The position numbers and the translations under genes are program-made. A stretch of 64,000 bases of DNA from Owenia fusiformis (lineage: Eukaryota > Annelida > Polychaeta > Sabellida > Oweniidae), in NCBI GenBank assembly GCA_903813345.2, contig CAIIXF020000008.1:877341-941340 (forward strand), read 5' to 3'. Below the pieces are notes generated by a model that was not told the DNA's origin, made no database searches, and worked only from the letters and a program-made list of their open reading frames with translations. Of this stretch, positions 22,601 to 33,300 are shown in pieces; the first letter of the stretch is position 1; each line of letters begins with the position of its first letter.

Positions 22601-24182
22601 GCCAGATACTAGACCTGAAAGGGAGTGTGCTAAATTCAATGCCAAGTGCAGGAATCAAAGACAGGACCTTCCACTCGCAAGACTGATGCTCTACCAATAT
22701 AGCCATAAGGGCTAGCCACTACAGTAGAGATGATAGCAGCAACTTGCTATAGAGGGTCATTACACCATCATTCCTGAAGGTCCAATCGTAAGTGATTCAC
22801 AAGGGCAATCACACTTCTGACACACCTGTAACAACCCATCGTCACTCATCCGAGCAGCTGATTTGTAACGAGGTAGATACTACATCTGTCTGAAAGGGAG
22901 TGTGCTGAATTCAAGGCCCAGTGATGGAATCAAACATAAATCTGAACTTCTGCTGGATCTGCTCGGAAGCAAGGTCAACTATGGGCTTTCAACTGGACCT
23001 ATGGACCAACCAACCAACCCCGGGGGGTTCACTATATATAAACCTTGACGGGGATCCTCGGTGCATGTGGGGTACCTTTTTCAACGTTTGGTATGGCAAT
23101 GGACCCATATTTTAGGATTTGGTATGGGAATGCCCGGAAATTTCTGACAATGGTCGGACTTTTGCTCTTCTGGTATGAGAATGGTTGTTGTAGATACGTT
23201 ACCTAACATCCGTGGTATGGCATTGGTCCAGTAGTTGCAAATTTGTATGACATTGATCCTATATTTCATTTACTTTGAATTAAGGTATGGCATTGGTCCC
23301 ATATTTGGACATTTGGTATGGCATTGGTCCCATAATTGGCCAATTGGTATGGCATTGATCCTATATTTGGACATTTGGTATTGCATTGGTCCTATATTTG
23401 GACATTTGGTATGGCCTTTGGGCGTTATTTTGGTTGGTATGGGAACATATTGAAATTTGACAGATTGGTATGGGAACATATTGATATTTGAGGCTTCAGC
23501 CTAAGACCCCCGTCGAGTTTTATATACAGTGAACCCCCCGGGCAACCAACCCAGGCTGATTTAGCCTTGAAGAAGGCTTTAGCATTTGTTGATTTTTAAA
23601 ATTTGGATATTTTTTTCCAAATGTAAAGCCTTGTATCATCTCCATTGGAAAACCCTCGATCTCACATCCAATAAATTACATTCATTTTATGACTCTAGTC
23701 ATTACTTAGGATATACTTTGACATAGCAGGACGGTAGAAACAGTGGTATTCTTTGAGTTGAGCATCGAAATATGACATAGTGAGTAGTATTTATCTTACG
23801 AATTACATGTAATTTATTGGATGTGAAATCGAGGGTTTTCCAATGGAGATGATACATGGCTTTACATTTGGAAAAAAATATCCAAATTTTAAAAATCAAC
23901 TGCTAAAGCCTTCTTCAAGGCTAAGGCTGATTCAGCAATAATGCTAGCCACTACAGCAGAGAGACTATAGTAGCGACTGCAGAGACTGTAGCAGAGACAT
24001 CCTGTCAAGAGTCATTACAATAGCCCGTCCCCCCCCCCCTTACAAAAGTAAGCATGCATGAGATTTATAAAAAAAATTACCAAATGTTTATTTGCAGTTT
24101 TTACTTTCACTTCTTCTTCTATGTTTTTATCAACTTCTCTAGCTTCATGTTTGCTTGCTGCTGTTCCTCGCTGTCTTACCAT
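13605..24182 (-). CDS. membrane-anchored alpha/beta-hydrolase-fold protein, seven exons, 3' end not found
   Basis: Minus-strand exons, 5' to 3': 24182..24081, 21914..21770, 21327..21182, 20645..20503, 20237..20118, 19744..19664, 13743..13605. All have GT-AG borders and compatible phase, giving 292 codons. Residues 1-34 are hydrophilic (MVRQRGTAASK...). A membrane segment lies at about 50-70 (KYALLLSILPPFLNFAAL). The hydrolase core then starts: ELYDIGFGQKMYL, GAPTVILDAPTGMSSDVW, VCVYDRAGLGFSERP, then the nucleophile-elbow strand FILVGAEMGALVSRFYA, and LVLIEPL. The elbow reads G-A-E-M-G instead of G-x-S-x-G, so the usual Ser nucleophile is replaced by Glu. This may be a non-catalytic member or one with altered chemistry. 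The C-terminal part carrying the expected catalytic His was not located to the left of 13605. The start ATG at 24182 is the only one that stays open to the donor. The 5.9 kb last intron holds a foldback transposon; the third intron holds duplicated splice-site segments. Confidence 0.78.
14590..15290. repeat. 183-bp tandem repeats, left arm of foldback element
   Basis: About four copies, recognisable by ctgaccc at 14596, 14779 and 14962, with a degenerate fourth near 15148. Each unit includes atagccatggctgacccc and a gttttaaacaagtcc segment. The inverted counterpart is at 18345-19090. Confidence 0.85.
15335..15930. repeat. inner inverted repeat of the foldback element
   Basis: The left arm at about 15335-15600 and the right arm at about 15725-15930 are imperfect reverse complements. 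For example, aacaatccacccacatg at about 15471 pairs with catgtgggtgggttgtt at about 15783. This is a hairpin nested near the left end of the element core. Confidence 0.75.
16690..17438 (-). pseudogene. decayed protein gene of the foldback element
   Basis: On the minus strand a 93-codon open stretch (17438-17157) ends with IDKTFMIDAMAMTKGK and FDYSIKSSK. Further along, with stops and frame changes, come LEEAD (16838-16852) and NDTDIL (about 16755-16770). The order DGMA-like motif, FD-SIK, EEAD, S-DTD resembles a protein recurrent in invertebrate repeats, known to me only by pattern (EEADTR and S-P-DTDV motifs). It is unnamed here and clearly broken. It could be the former coding capacity of the surrounding element, or an older insertion inside it. 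Confidence 0.45.
17737..17814. repeat. twin short hairpins in the foldback core
   Basis: Hairpin 1 at 17737-17766 has a perfect 12-bp stem (atgcacctagta/tactaggtgcat) and loop cagtag. Hairpin 2 at 17779-17814 has a 12-bp stem (gatgatgaacta/tagttcatcatc). They share a ctagtacagtag motif and lie 12 bases apart. Confidence 0.85.
18345..19090. repeat. 183-bp tandem repeats, right arm of foldback element
   Basis: About four to five copies in the orientation opposite to the left arm, marked by gggtcag/c and ggctatacctg near 18345, 18530, 18712, 18895 and 19078. Confidence 0.85.
20630..21078 (-). repeat. 59-bp tandem array derived from a 3' splice site and exon start
   Basis: Units begin (ggtcataaa) at 20630, 20689, 20748, 20807, 20866, 20925, 20984 and 21045, the last only about 33 bp long. 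The first overlaps the real exon edge at 20645. On the minus strand each unit carries the tattgaag acceptor followed by codons reading VCVYDHSGLGF, a degenerate copy of the true exon's VCVYDRAGLGF. The array is therefore amplified exon start plus acceptor, filling the intron between the third and fourth exons of the hydrolase-fold gene. Each unit runs into an in-frame stop after about 18 codons. Confidence 0.85.
21118..21210 (-). repeat. 46-bp duplication of an exon end and its 5' splice site
   Basis: tctgttataat occurs at 21118 and 21164, each followed by cctttgtgtacttggcca. On the minus strand the real exon end at 21182 reads AAGTACACAAAG|gtaaac, and the copy downstream reads AAGTACACAAAG|gtacaa. 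A second potential donor with the last few codons of the exon thus sits in the intron. Confidence 0.8.
21915..22559. other. gene-free intron sequence
   Basis: AT-rich sequence between the first and second exons of the hydrolase-fold gene. No repeat structure or exon was recognised. Confidence 0.4.
22560..22735 (-). mobile_element. tRNA-derived SINE
   Basis: Reading the minus strand from about 22735, the head resembles a tRNA: tggctatattggtagagca (A-box-like), a cttgcgag anticodon-loop-like stretch, then tctttgattcctg (B-box-like). A non-tRNA body follows. The acceptor stem does not pair properly, so it is not a functional tRNA gene. A second partial copy of the body (tctgaaagggagtgtgct) lies at about 22888-22950. 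Confidence 0.5.
22855..22960 (-). mobile_element. second, partial copy of the SINE body
   Basis: The segment tgaaagggagtgtgct plus about 40 flanking bases matches the SINE at 22560-22735 in the same orientation. It is truncated at both ends. Confidence 0.4.
23013..23552. mobile_element. short TIR element with a 27-30 bp tandem-repeat core
   Basis: Left end ccccggggggttcactatat near 23017-23036 with ttgacgggg; right end ccccgtcgag and tatacagtgaaccccccggg near 23510-23540 is its inverted copy. Both are flanked by accaacc repeats, a possible target duplication. The interior (about 23085-23480) is a tandem array of ggtatggcattggtccc-type units. It has no coding capacity and so is non-autonomous. 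Confidence 0.65.
23552..23936. mobile_element. hairpin (foldback/MITE-like) element
   Basis: The left arm at about 23556-23693 and the right arm at about 23806-23935 are near-perfect reverse complements (for example ccttgaagaaggcttta against taaagccttcttcaagg). The loop is about 110 bp. No ORF of interest. It directly abuts the preceding TIR element. Confidence 0.8.
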
Positions 24183-24352
24183 TGTACATGGATGTAATCC
24201 TTCACGATATGATGGTTATATAGGGGAAAATGTGAGAAAATCAATATGAAAACAAATTGAGGGCGATAATAACAATAATCCACATGTCTATTTACGACTT
24301 TCTTATTCACTCTCGGTAGTAGTGTCTGCGTCCATTTTACGACAATAACAAA
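24183..24352. promoter_or_regulatory. bidirectional promoter region between the hydrolase-fold and hydantoinase genes
   Basis: Only 170 bases separate the start codons of two divergent genes (minus-strand ATG at 24182..24180, plus-strand ATG at 24353). Both 5' UTRs and promoters must lie here unless non-coding first exons exist elsewhere. No TATA box is obvious in either direction. The stretch is not strikingly CpG-rich. Confidence 0.6.
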
Positions 24353-27300
24353 ATGCAGTCAAAAGAAGTTCAAATTGGCGTGGATGTTGGAGGGACAAAT
24401 ACAGACGCTGCCATCCTTCACAATCGAACAGTTATAGGTTCTGCAAAGACATACACTACCCAGGATGTCACAAGTGGGGTCTCAGAGGCACTGCTACTCG
24501 CAATAGACGATGCAAAGGCTTGGATTTCTCAGGCGCAACCTCCATCAATGCCCTGAAAAAGTGAAGGCTCAGGCGTATAAGTCACTAGTCCGGCCTAATT
24601 TAGAGTATGCCAGCTCGGCATGGGATCCATACCGACAAAAAGATATTGATATGTTGGAACAGGTACAGAGAAGAGCAGCCAGGTTTGTAACCAAATGTCA
24701 CTCAAGGGAACCAGGCTGCGTCACCAAAGCTCTTCAAGACCTACAGTGGGAGCCACTGAAGGAGCGTCGAGAGGCTGCTAGAGTTTTCCTTTTCTACAAA
24801 GGAAAGCAGAACCTAGCAGCCATCGACGTGCCTCCATACTTCCGCCAACAGATCAATACCAACACTAGGTTGTATCATCCTTCTAAGTTCATACAACCAT
24901 CAGCTAGAACGGATGCATACAAATTTAGCTATTTCCCTAGGACAATAGCTAAATGGAACACTCTACCTGGTGACATCTTAGACTGTGACAGTCTAAATAG
25001 TTTTAAATCATCATACTATGCCTATGTCAATAACTGCAATTAAATAGGTGTGTTTTTAATATAGATCTATGTTTTAATGTAAATGGTCCCCAGTGCACAG
25101 CAACAAGCCTGCACTACTGGTAAAAGGGGGTGATGTCAACGCGGTTAGCCTGACAGTCTCCCCAGGTAAAATGAGTTGTAAACCATAGATCTATTTTTAA
25201 ATGTTAAGGTTTTAAATCATATTCTATTCAAATTCTATCACTGTTAAATTATATATCTGCTTTATATGGGCTTATTAGCCTTTTGCAGATTATTGACATA
25301 GACATAGACAAGTATGCTTGATTTTTGTTAAATCAGCACTTCCGGGTTCATTTCAATATCCACCCCTTAGCCTTGTTTTCTGACAAAGAAATCCCTCTGC
25401 TCATCTCTCAAGTAGATCTGCATGATCATTTTTCTCTCATACACATGGCAATGGTTTTCACAGATTACTCCCATAATATGTAAACATACTGTACATGTAC
25501 AGTTATAGACTAGTGGAAATGGGGTGTCGAATTTTTGCTAGCAACCAAAGATACCTCAAGAAAAGCTGAAGATTGCCGAAGATTTTCTTTGCAAACGAAG
25601 TTGGCCGAGGGTACCACGAATGTGAAGAGGAGGTCTCTACATGTAATTGGTCAAAAAGAGAGGCTCGGCATTCCCCGTCAGATTGAATCTGCAAAATTCG
25701 GTTGTATGGCTTACCTTCGATTGCATGGCTTTCCTTCGGTTGCATGGCCCAATCTCGATTGAATGGAAAAGATGCTGCCCCAGTGGAAATGGTCCCAAAT
25801 ATGAGAATACATGTATATGTATTGCAAGACTTATGACTGCCACAACCGTCACCATGTTATTAGTGGTTTTAAGTTGCGCAAGGATCCTGCCATGACTGTG
25901 GTGTGTTATTGTGAAAGCCTGGTATAACTGTGACAATGTTATATTATATTGCAAGGCCTGTCATGACCATGGTAATGATAAAGCCTGATATGACCGTGAC
26001 AATGCTATATTATATTGCAAGGCCTGTCATGACCGTGGTAATGTTAAATCCTGATATGACTGTGGCAATGTTATATAGCACTGCCACGGTCATGGCATGA
26101 TCCCTGCGCAACTTAAAAACACTTCATAACATGGTGACGGTTGTGTCAGTCATAAGTCTTGTGATAGATAGCATGTGCCAAATATGCATGTATGTTTACA
26201 ATTACAAATACATGTACTGTATAAACAATGTTTGTTGATTTGTTGACTTCACTTATTGGAAATGACATTTGTCCTGATGCTTGAATTGAATGCCTTCAAC
26301 AAATTATCTTTCAGAGCATACATTCACTGTATCACAAGTGAACATTGGAACGACACACTTCGTTAATGCTGTGATCCAGCGTCATTCTCTTGCTAGAGTA
26401 GCAGTGATAAGACTCTGTGGAACTGCCTCTCATGCCCTACCGCCCTTCAGTGATTTCCCTCCAGGATTATCACAAGTAAGTTGTTGCATATTGTACCTAC
26501 AGTGTACATGTACTTTTACATCTTACAAATGGTGACTATTTTCAAAAATTATTATCCAAGGCTACATGTATGTTTAGATTAATGAGCCAGGCTTTGATCC
26601 CTTGTAATACAATTATTTGTATATCAAATGAACTGGCTGGCAACATTGATTCAAAGTACATAATTCAAACTGATTTTTAGTCACTGTCTTTCTCATTGCC
26701 TTGAATTTTATCCACATACCATAATTGCAGTAACTACAAAGTTTGGGCTAAATGCTAAAAGTCAATAAACTCAACCAATGTATGTATTTTTTTGTTTAAT
26801 AGGTTTTACAAAGTGACATCTATATGTTAAATGGAGGATACCAGTTTGATGGAACTGAAATCTCCCCACTGGATTATGAAGAGATTGAACAATGTGCCAG
26901 AGACCTCAAGAGAAAGCAGATCAAACATGTTGTTATCTCTGGTATATTCTGCAGTGTCAATGCTCAACAGGAAGAAAATGTAAGTTTGCATTTTTATGAT
27001 GCCATATATAGTAATGGGTGTAGCCAGATCTGAGATTTTAATTAGGCGAGGCAATAATTGATAGGCCTGGAAAATTGAGGCAAAATGAGGTAAATTTTCA
27101 AATTTTGACCTCATTACCACAACATGCATGTTTCAGACTGCTGAAATCTTGCATGAGGCTTATCCTGAACTGAGCATTACAAAATCTCACATGGTGGGCA
27201 AGCTAGGCATCCTAGAGAGAGAAAGTGCTGCCATCTTAAATGAAAGTTTGAAACCATTATGTCGGAAGACAATTGCCGCATTTGATGCAGCCCTTCAAAA

Positions 27301-30300
27301 CCTTGGCCTCACGTGTCCTTTCTTTCTCACTCAGAATGATGGCACCATAATAAGGTAGGTGGTTATGATCTGGAAATGATGTGGAACACTTGGGAAATAG
27401 GCATTCTAGAGAGAGAATAAAGGAAAATGACAAGAGAAAAACATATTTGATCATGTAAAGAAAATAGAGATTGGTCATAAAAGAAGCTGGGGCAAATGTC
27501 ATTATCCTGGGATATTATTATTAGATATGTAGGAACCCATACATAGACAAAAGATAAGATCAACACTTGTTATATTCCAGCTCCTCTGTGAGCCTAGAAA
27601 CTCCAGTTTTGACATTCTCTTCTGGAGCAACCAACAGTATGAGAGGAGCTACCCACCTCTCAGGTAGATTGGAAAGACATATAATACACATGTAATATAG
27701 TAGGGATGTCAGGGGGCAAAAACATTTTGGGACGAGATGAGATGGAAATTGTCCATCCCGTACCATCCTGGGAGCAAAATCCCAATGGTCATGACAGCAT
27801 GGGGAAACCGTGACATTCCTATAACATACCGTAGTTAAGAATTTTGTGAACAGAGGCTTAGGAAAATCACTTTAAAAGATTGACACTTGCTGTAATATAT
27901 ATTTCAGCTCCGCTTTGTGCATGGATTACCCCATTTTGACATTCTCTTCTGGAACTACAAACAGCATGAGAGGAGCCACCCACCTCTCAGGTTCTATCAT
28001 CTTTTTGAAAAGTTTCACCTTGAACATTTCCAATGCTTATCTCAGGTGCTTTATGACTGTGAAACACTACAATTGCAGTGAAATATTCAGTTTTATAATT
28101 TGCTTTATTTTGGAACAATTCCTGTGCTTATATCAGGCTAGCTTTAAGATGGTGATTAAAAAACAATACAGTTGCACTAGTTTAAATGAAACATTCAGTT
28201 TTATAATTTGCTTTATTTTAGAACAATTCCTATGCTTATATCAGGCTAGCTTTAAGATGGTGATTAAAAAACAATACAGTTGCACTAGTTTAAATGAAAC
28301 ATTCAGTTTTATAATTTGCTTTATTTTAGAACAATTCCTATGCTTATGTCAGGCTAGCTTTAAGATGGTGATTAAAAAACAATACAATTGCAGTTTAAAT
28401 GAAACATTCAGTTTTATAATTTGCTTTATTTTAGAACAATTCCTGTGCTTATATCAGGCTAGCTTTTAAGATGGTGATTAAAAAACAATACAATTGCAGT
28501 TTAAATGAAACATTCAGTTTTATAATTTGCTTTATTTTAGAACAATTCCTATGCTTATGTCAGGCTAGCTTTAAGATGGTGATTAAAAAACAATACAATT
28601 GCAGTTTAAATGAAACATTCAGTTTTATAATTTGCTTTATTTTAGAACAATTCCTGTGCTTATATCAGGCTAGCTTTTAAGATGGTGATTAAAAAACAAT
28701 ACAATTGCAGTTTAAATGAAACATTCAGATTTATAATTTGCTTTATTTTAGAACAATTCCTATGCTTATATCAGGCTAGCTTTAAGATGGTGATTAAAAA
28801 AACAATACAATTGCAGTTTAAATGAAACATTTAGTTTTATAATTTGCTTCATTTTAGAACAATTCCTGTGCTTATATCAGGCTAGCTTTAAGATGGTGAT
28901 TAAAAAAACAATACAATTACAGTTTAAATGAAACATTCAGTTTTCTAATTTGCTTTATTTTACAAACAATTCCTATGCTTATATAAGGCTAGCTTTAAGA
29001 TGGTGATTGAAAAAACACTACATTTGCAGTTTAAATGAAACATTTAGTTTTCTAATTTGCTTTATTTTACAAACAATTCCTATGCTTATATAAGGCTAGC
29101 TTTAAGATGGTGATTAAAAAACACTACATTTGCAGTTTAAATGAAATATTCATTTTTATAATTTGAAGAACCTTATATTAATTTGTTATTTTTAGAACAT
29201 TTCCCATGCTTGTATCATGCTAGCTTTAAAATTGTAATTATCAATGTGATTTCTAACTGTTTGTTCAAAGAAACCCATAGTGAAACTAGGTTCAGTCATG
29301 TGTTCGGATTGGAAGGTGTTAATACATTTTAAGGTTCCTGAATATATGAACATAATTTGGACCAAGAAAAATTGATAATTTTGTATATACAGGTTTTACT
29401 ATAGTTTTGTTTAACACTATAAACAGGTGTGAAAGATGCTGTTGTAATAGACATCGGAGGAACATCTACTGATGTAGGGGTGATAAAGAATGGTTTCCCC
29501 ACAGAATCATCGTCATACGTCAAGATAGCAGGGGTTCGGACAAACTTCAGGATGCCAGATGTATTCAGCTTTGGACTTGGAGGTGGTTCAAAAGTGAAAG
29601 TGGACAAAGAGGTAAAAGTAAAACTATTATATTGGTGAATGAATCAATAATAAAAATGAATAGATAAATATCTGATAATATCTGATAAATATCTGTGTTT
29701 CTTTTTGCCATTTTGATGCATTTTACATTCATTTTTAGTTTGCCCAAGTAGGGCCTCAAAGTGTTGGCTATAACCTCAAATCAGAAGGTCTACTTTTCGG
29801 CGGTTCTATATTGACTGCCACTGACATAGCTGTCGCCAATGACCTTTTGACCCTTGGTGATGTCACAAAGGTCAAGGCAACTGTTAATGATGTCACAGCC
29901 AAACAATGTCTGGATAAGATACATAGCATGCTTGAGGACGCCATTGATCAAGTCAAGGTAAGGTTAGTTGAAAATCAAAATGCTCTTCTTACGATTATAA
30001 TTGCTAAACCTGTGTTTGTGTAACATTTCTGGAATTAAAACAAATAATGCTAGTCATTAATGCCATTGGCGCTTGGCAGCATACTTCATGTAAAATTGTT
30101 CATGAAATTGTTTTCTATATTTTCAAAACACCTTTCATGTTTGTGATACTGTTCACTGTAAATATCCCTATAATAATACAAGCTTACATATAATTATTAT
30201 GCAGTAATACCTGTAAAATGGAACAACTCTGGAAGTGGAACATCTTGGAAGTGGAGCGGCATTTTCATAGTTTCAGTTTTGAAAAGGGACTTTGGTAAGG

Positions 30301-33300
30301 CAGTTACATCGCCTTTTCAGAGCTGGTTAACAAGATATATGTGATGTTTATGTTCTAGACTAGTGCTGATGATGTCACAGTTGTTCTAGTAGGAGGTGGC
30401 AGCGTACTAGTTGATACAAACAGACATATACAGGGCTGTAATAACATCCTGAAACCCCCACATTTCCAGGTAATTAAAAATCTGTATTTTTGGTAATTAT
30501 TGTTATCAATGAACCCAGTTGAATGATGTATCAATTCTTTCACAGGTTTCAATAACTTGATTGTACATAAATAATGCAAGTATCATTCTATGTATGGCTT
30601 TTATTCTCAATGAAAATTATCAAGACAGCACTAAACCGTAATGATAATGCATGTTACACTTTCATTCAGGGAGGGGGTGTAATCGCCAAAAAATTGGGTT
30701 TTCAGTCGGGAGGTGGGAGGGGGTGCGATCATGGCATAAGTGAGCCGAAAAAGATGTTTTTAAGATTTGTTTTGAATTTTTCAAAAATTGATGTCACTTC
30801 CTTAAAAATTAAGCTAAAAGTTTTATATAAAAATTATTTCAAAGCTATTTTCTTCTCTCTAATGGTATTATTTTTTTTATTGGTTACAGAGGTGGGGAGG
30901 GGGCCCCCTGGCTACACCTATGCTACGTGTATATGATATGTTACTCTTCTTTCAATTTGGGAGCTGTATATGTTGCTTAATTCTAGGTGGCCAATGCTAT
31001 TGGGGCAGCGCTAAGTCAGGTGTCAGGTTCTGTGGATACAGTGGTCAACTTGGCCTCAACAACAAGAGATGATGCTATAGCACAAGCTAAGCAGCAGGCA
31101 TGTGATTTGGCAATACAAGCTGGGGCTGAGACAGACACTATTCAGGTAGGTACACTTAGTTGAGTTTCTTTGAGGATGCATCTCTTCAATTTTAGTCAGA
31201 GGCATGCAATCAGAGTTACAAGCTTCATCACAGTGTCAGTTACAAGTACAGGTATGTCCAAGGCATATTTCTGAAAATTCTGGTTCATGGGTTATTGTCA
31301 AGTTCCTTTTTGTAGGGTCCTTACCTGAGCTAGATTATTACATGCATCATAGAGACTGATGATTTTTAAATGAACAATCCATCTTTTCAGATTTGTGAAG
31401 TTGATGAAATAGGATTAGCTTATCTTCCTGGGAATGCAACTCGGATTAAAGTAAAAGCCATTGGAAACTTACGAGCCAATAATAATCCTTCGATTGCTCA
31501 ACATAAACTGGCGTCACTGGCTGATCAAAAATCAGACTCCAATGATAGAACAAAGGTTTGAACTGTAACTGAGTTTCATAATAGTGAATTAAGCTATTTT
31601 GGATATTCCATAACTACAGACCTTTTTCACATGTAATAGCAATTTAAAAAAGAAATAGCATGATTTTTATACACATATTCAAATCAAAAGGTTCATTTCA
31701 TAGGTTTAATAATGAAGTTGTACATAGGGTTAAGTTGGGGCAAATCACCTTTCATTGTAAAATGTCCCTTTATGTATTCTCAGGATGAGTCGGGTGGTGA
31801 CATCCCAGCAACTCAACAGTCATATGATGAACTATTAAACCCAACCATTGAACACACCAATATATTGGAATATTCTCCAAGAATAAACCCTGCAGGAGAA
31901 TGGGTTTTGAGTGAACTGGATGTAGAATGCATATGCATTGGAGCAGGGATTCTGGGCTGTGGTGGAGGGGGAAATCCACACATGGGGAAACTAAGGAGTT
32001 TGAAAGCGCTCAAAGATGGTAAAACTATACGTGTGATATCTCCGGAGAGATGTGCCAGTCTAATGACTGATAAGAGTCTAGTGACAACCGTTGCTTTTAT
32101 GGGAGCACCTGCAATAATCATTGAGAAACTGGTGCAGGGTGGGGAAACATGTGCTTCAATATCTGCCATGTTGGATGTCTACAACAAAGGAGCAAGATGT
32201 CCAGAGGCAGGTAAGGATAATACATAATGCTAAGTTTTAGGAAAGGCTTAGTCATCCATCAGTCAGTCTGTCAGTCCTTAAAAAGTTTTTCTCCAAATGA
32301 TAACTGGCTATTGAACAAATGCCCATTTCCATTTATTTGGATCAATACTGGTAATTAACACCATTTACATTTGCAACTTGACTTGTTGTTTTTTAAAAAT
32401 GAGAACCTTGAAGGAACTACTATCTGAGCCAACTAATTTGTGTAATTTTTTACATACGATTGAATATATAAAAAATAAATGTAAACAATTTAATTAAATA
32501 TTCTCCTTATTAAAAACAAAGCATAAACAAGATATGTAATATTGTGTATTCATGACATGACATATAAACAATTATTTGATACACCATTTATTATGCAATA
32601 AAGCTTCCATATAATTCATTATATTTTACTTGGTCTTAAAACAATTTTCATATGCCGTGGATATTATAACGCATATAGTGAAACCTGTGAAGTGGAACAC
32701 ATCTAAAGGTGGAACACCTTTGTTAGGTGGAACACTGACCTAATGTTAAATGAACCTCTATAAGTGGAACACCTCTAAAGTGGAACACTTTTTAGAGATA
32801 CCAAAGGTGTTCCACATACACAGGTATTACTGTACTTCTCTTTTCTCATCACACATGGGAAAAGGTGTAGCCTAAAACTGAATAAATAACAGATTAGTAA
32901 TGGACAATATTTAAATCTTTTACAACAATTGCTACACATTGTAGACATAAAATCAAATGAAACTGGTGTACGATACATAGATGATTATAAGCCTGATGGA
33001 ATGACAGAATTAAAACCTGGTTCCACTGGGGATATAGTTGCACTAATGGCTGCTGAAATAGGAGGTGTGAATTCAACAGAGCCGCTTATCATTGGGGCTG
33101 AGCTAGATATTCCAGTGGTAGACTGCGATGGAATGGGCCGTGCTTTTCCAGAACTGCAAGTAGGCTTTACAATTTTGTTCTTTCTTTGCAAAATAGAAAC
33201 CTTGATAGACGTTCTGGCCCCGGACATCTTCACATATATTCTCTAATTACTACTAGATGTTTACCCCTACAATATATGGTATGCCTTGCTACCCTGCAAC

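Noticed and set aside
22560-22735. Functional tRNA gene on the minus strand
   Set aside because: Box-like motifs are present, but the acceptor and anticodon stems do not pair well and the sequence continues into a SINE-like body.
24058-24249. Plus-strand ORF with a hydrophobic start
   Set aside because: It is antisense to the first exon of the minus-strand hydrolase-fold gene, which has start codon, donor and phase support.
27915-28680. Two ORFs with repeated FSFIICFILEQFLC segments resembling membrane helices
   Set aside because: The frame runs out of the alternative exon into the minisatellite; repetition follows the 105-108 bp DNA period and continues without regard to frame.
31813-32169. 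Minus-strand ORF of 118 codons
   Set aside because: Shadow of the large DUF917 exon on the plus strand.
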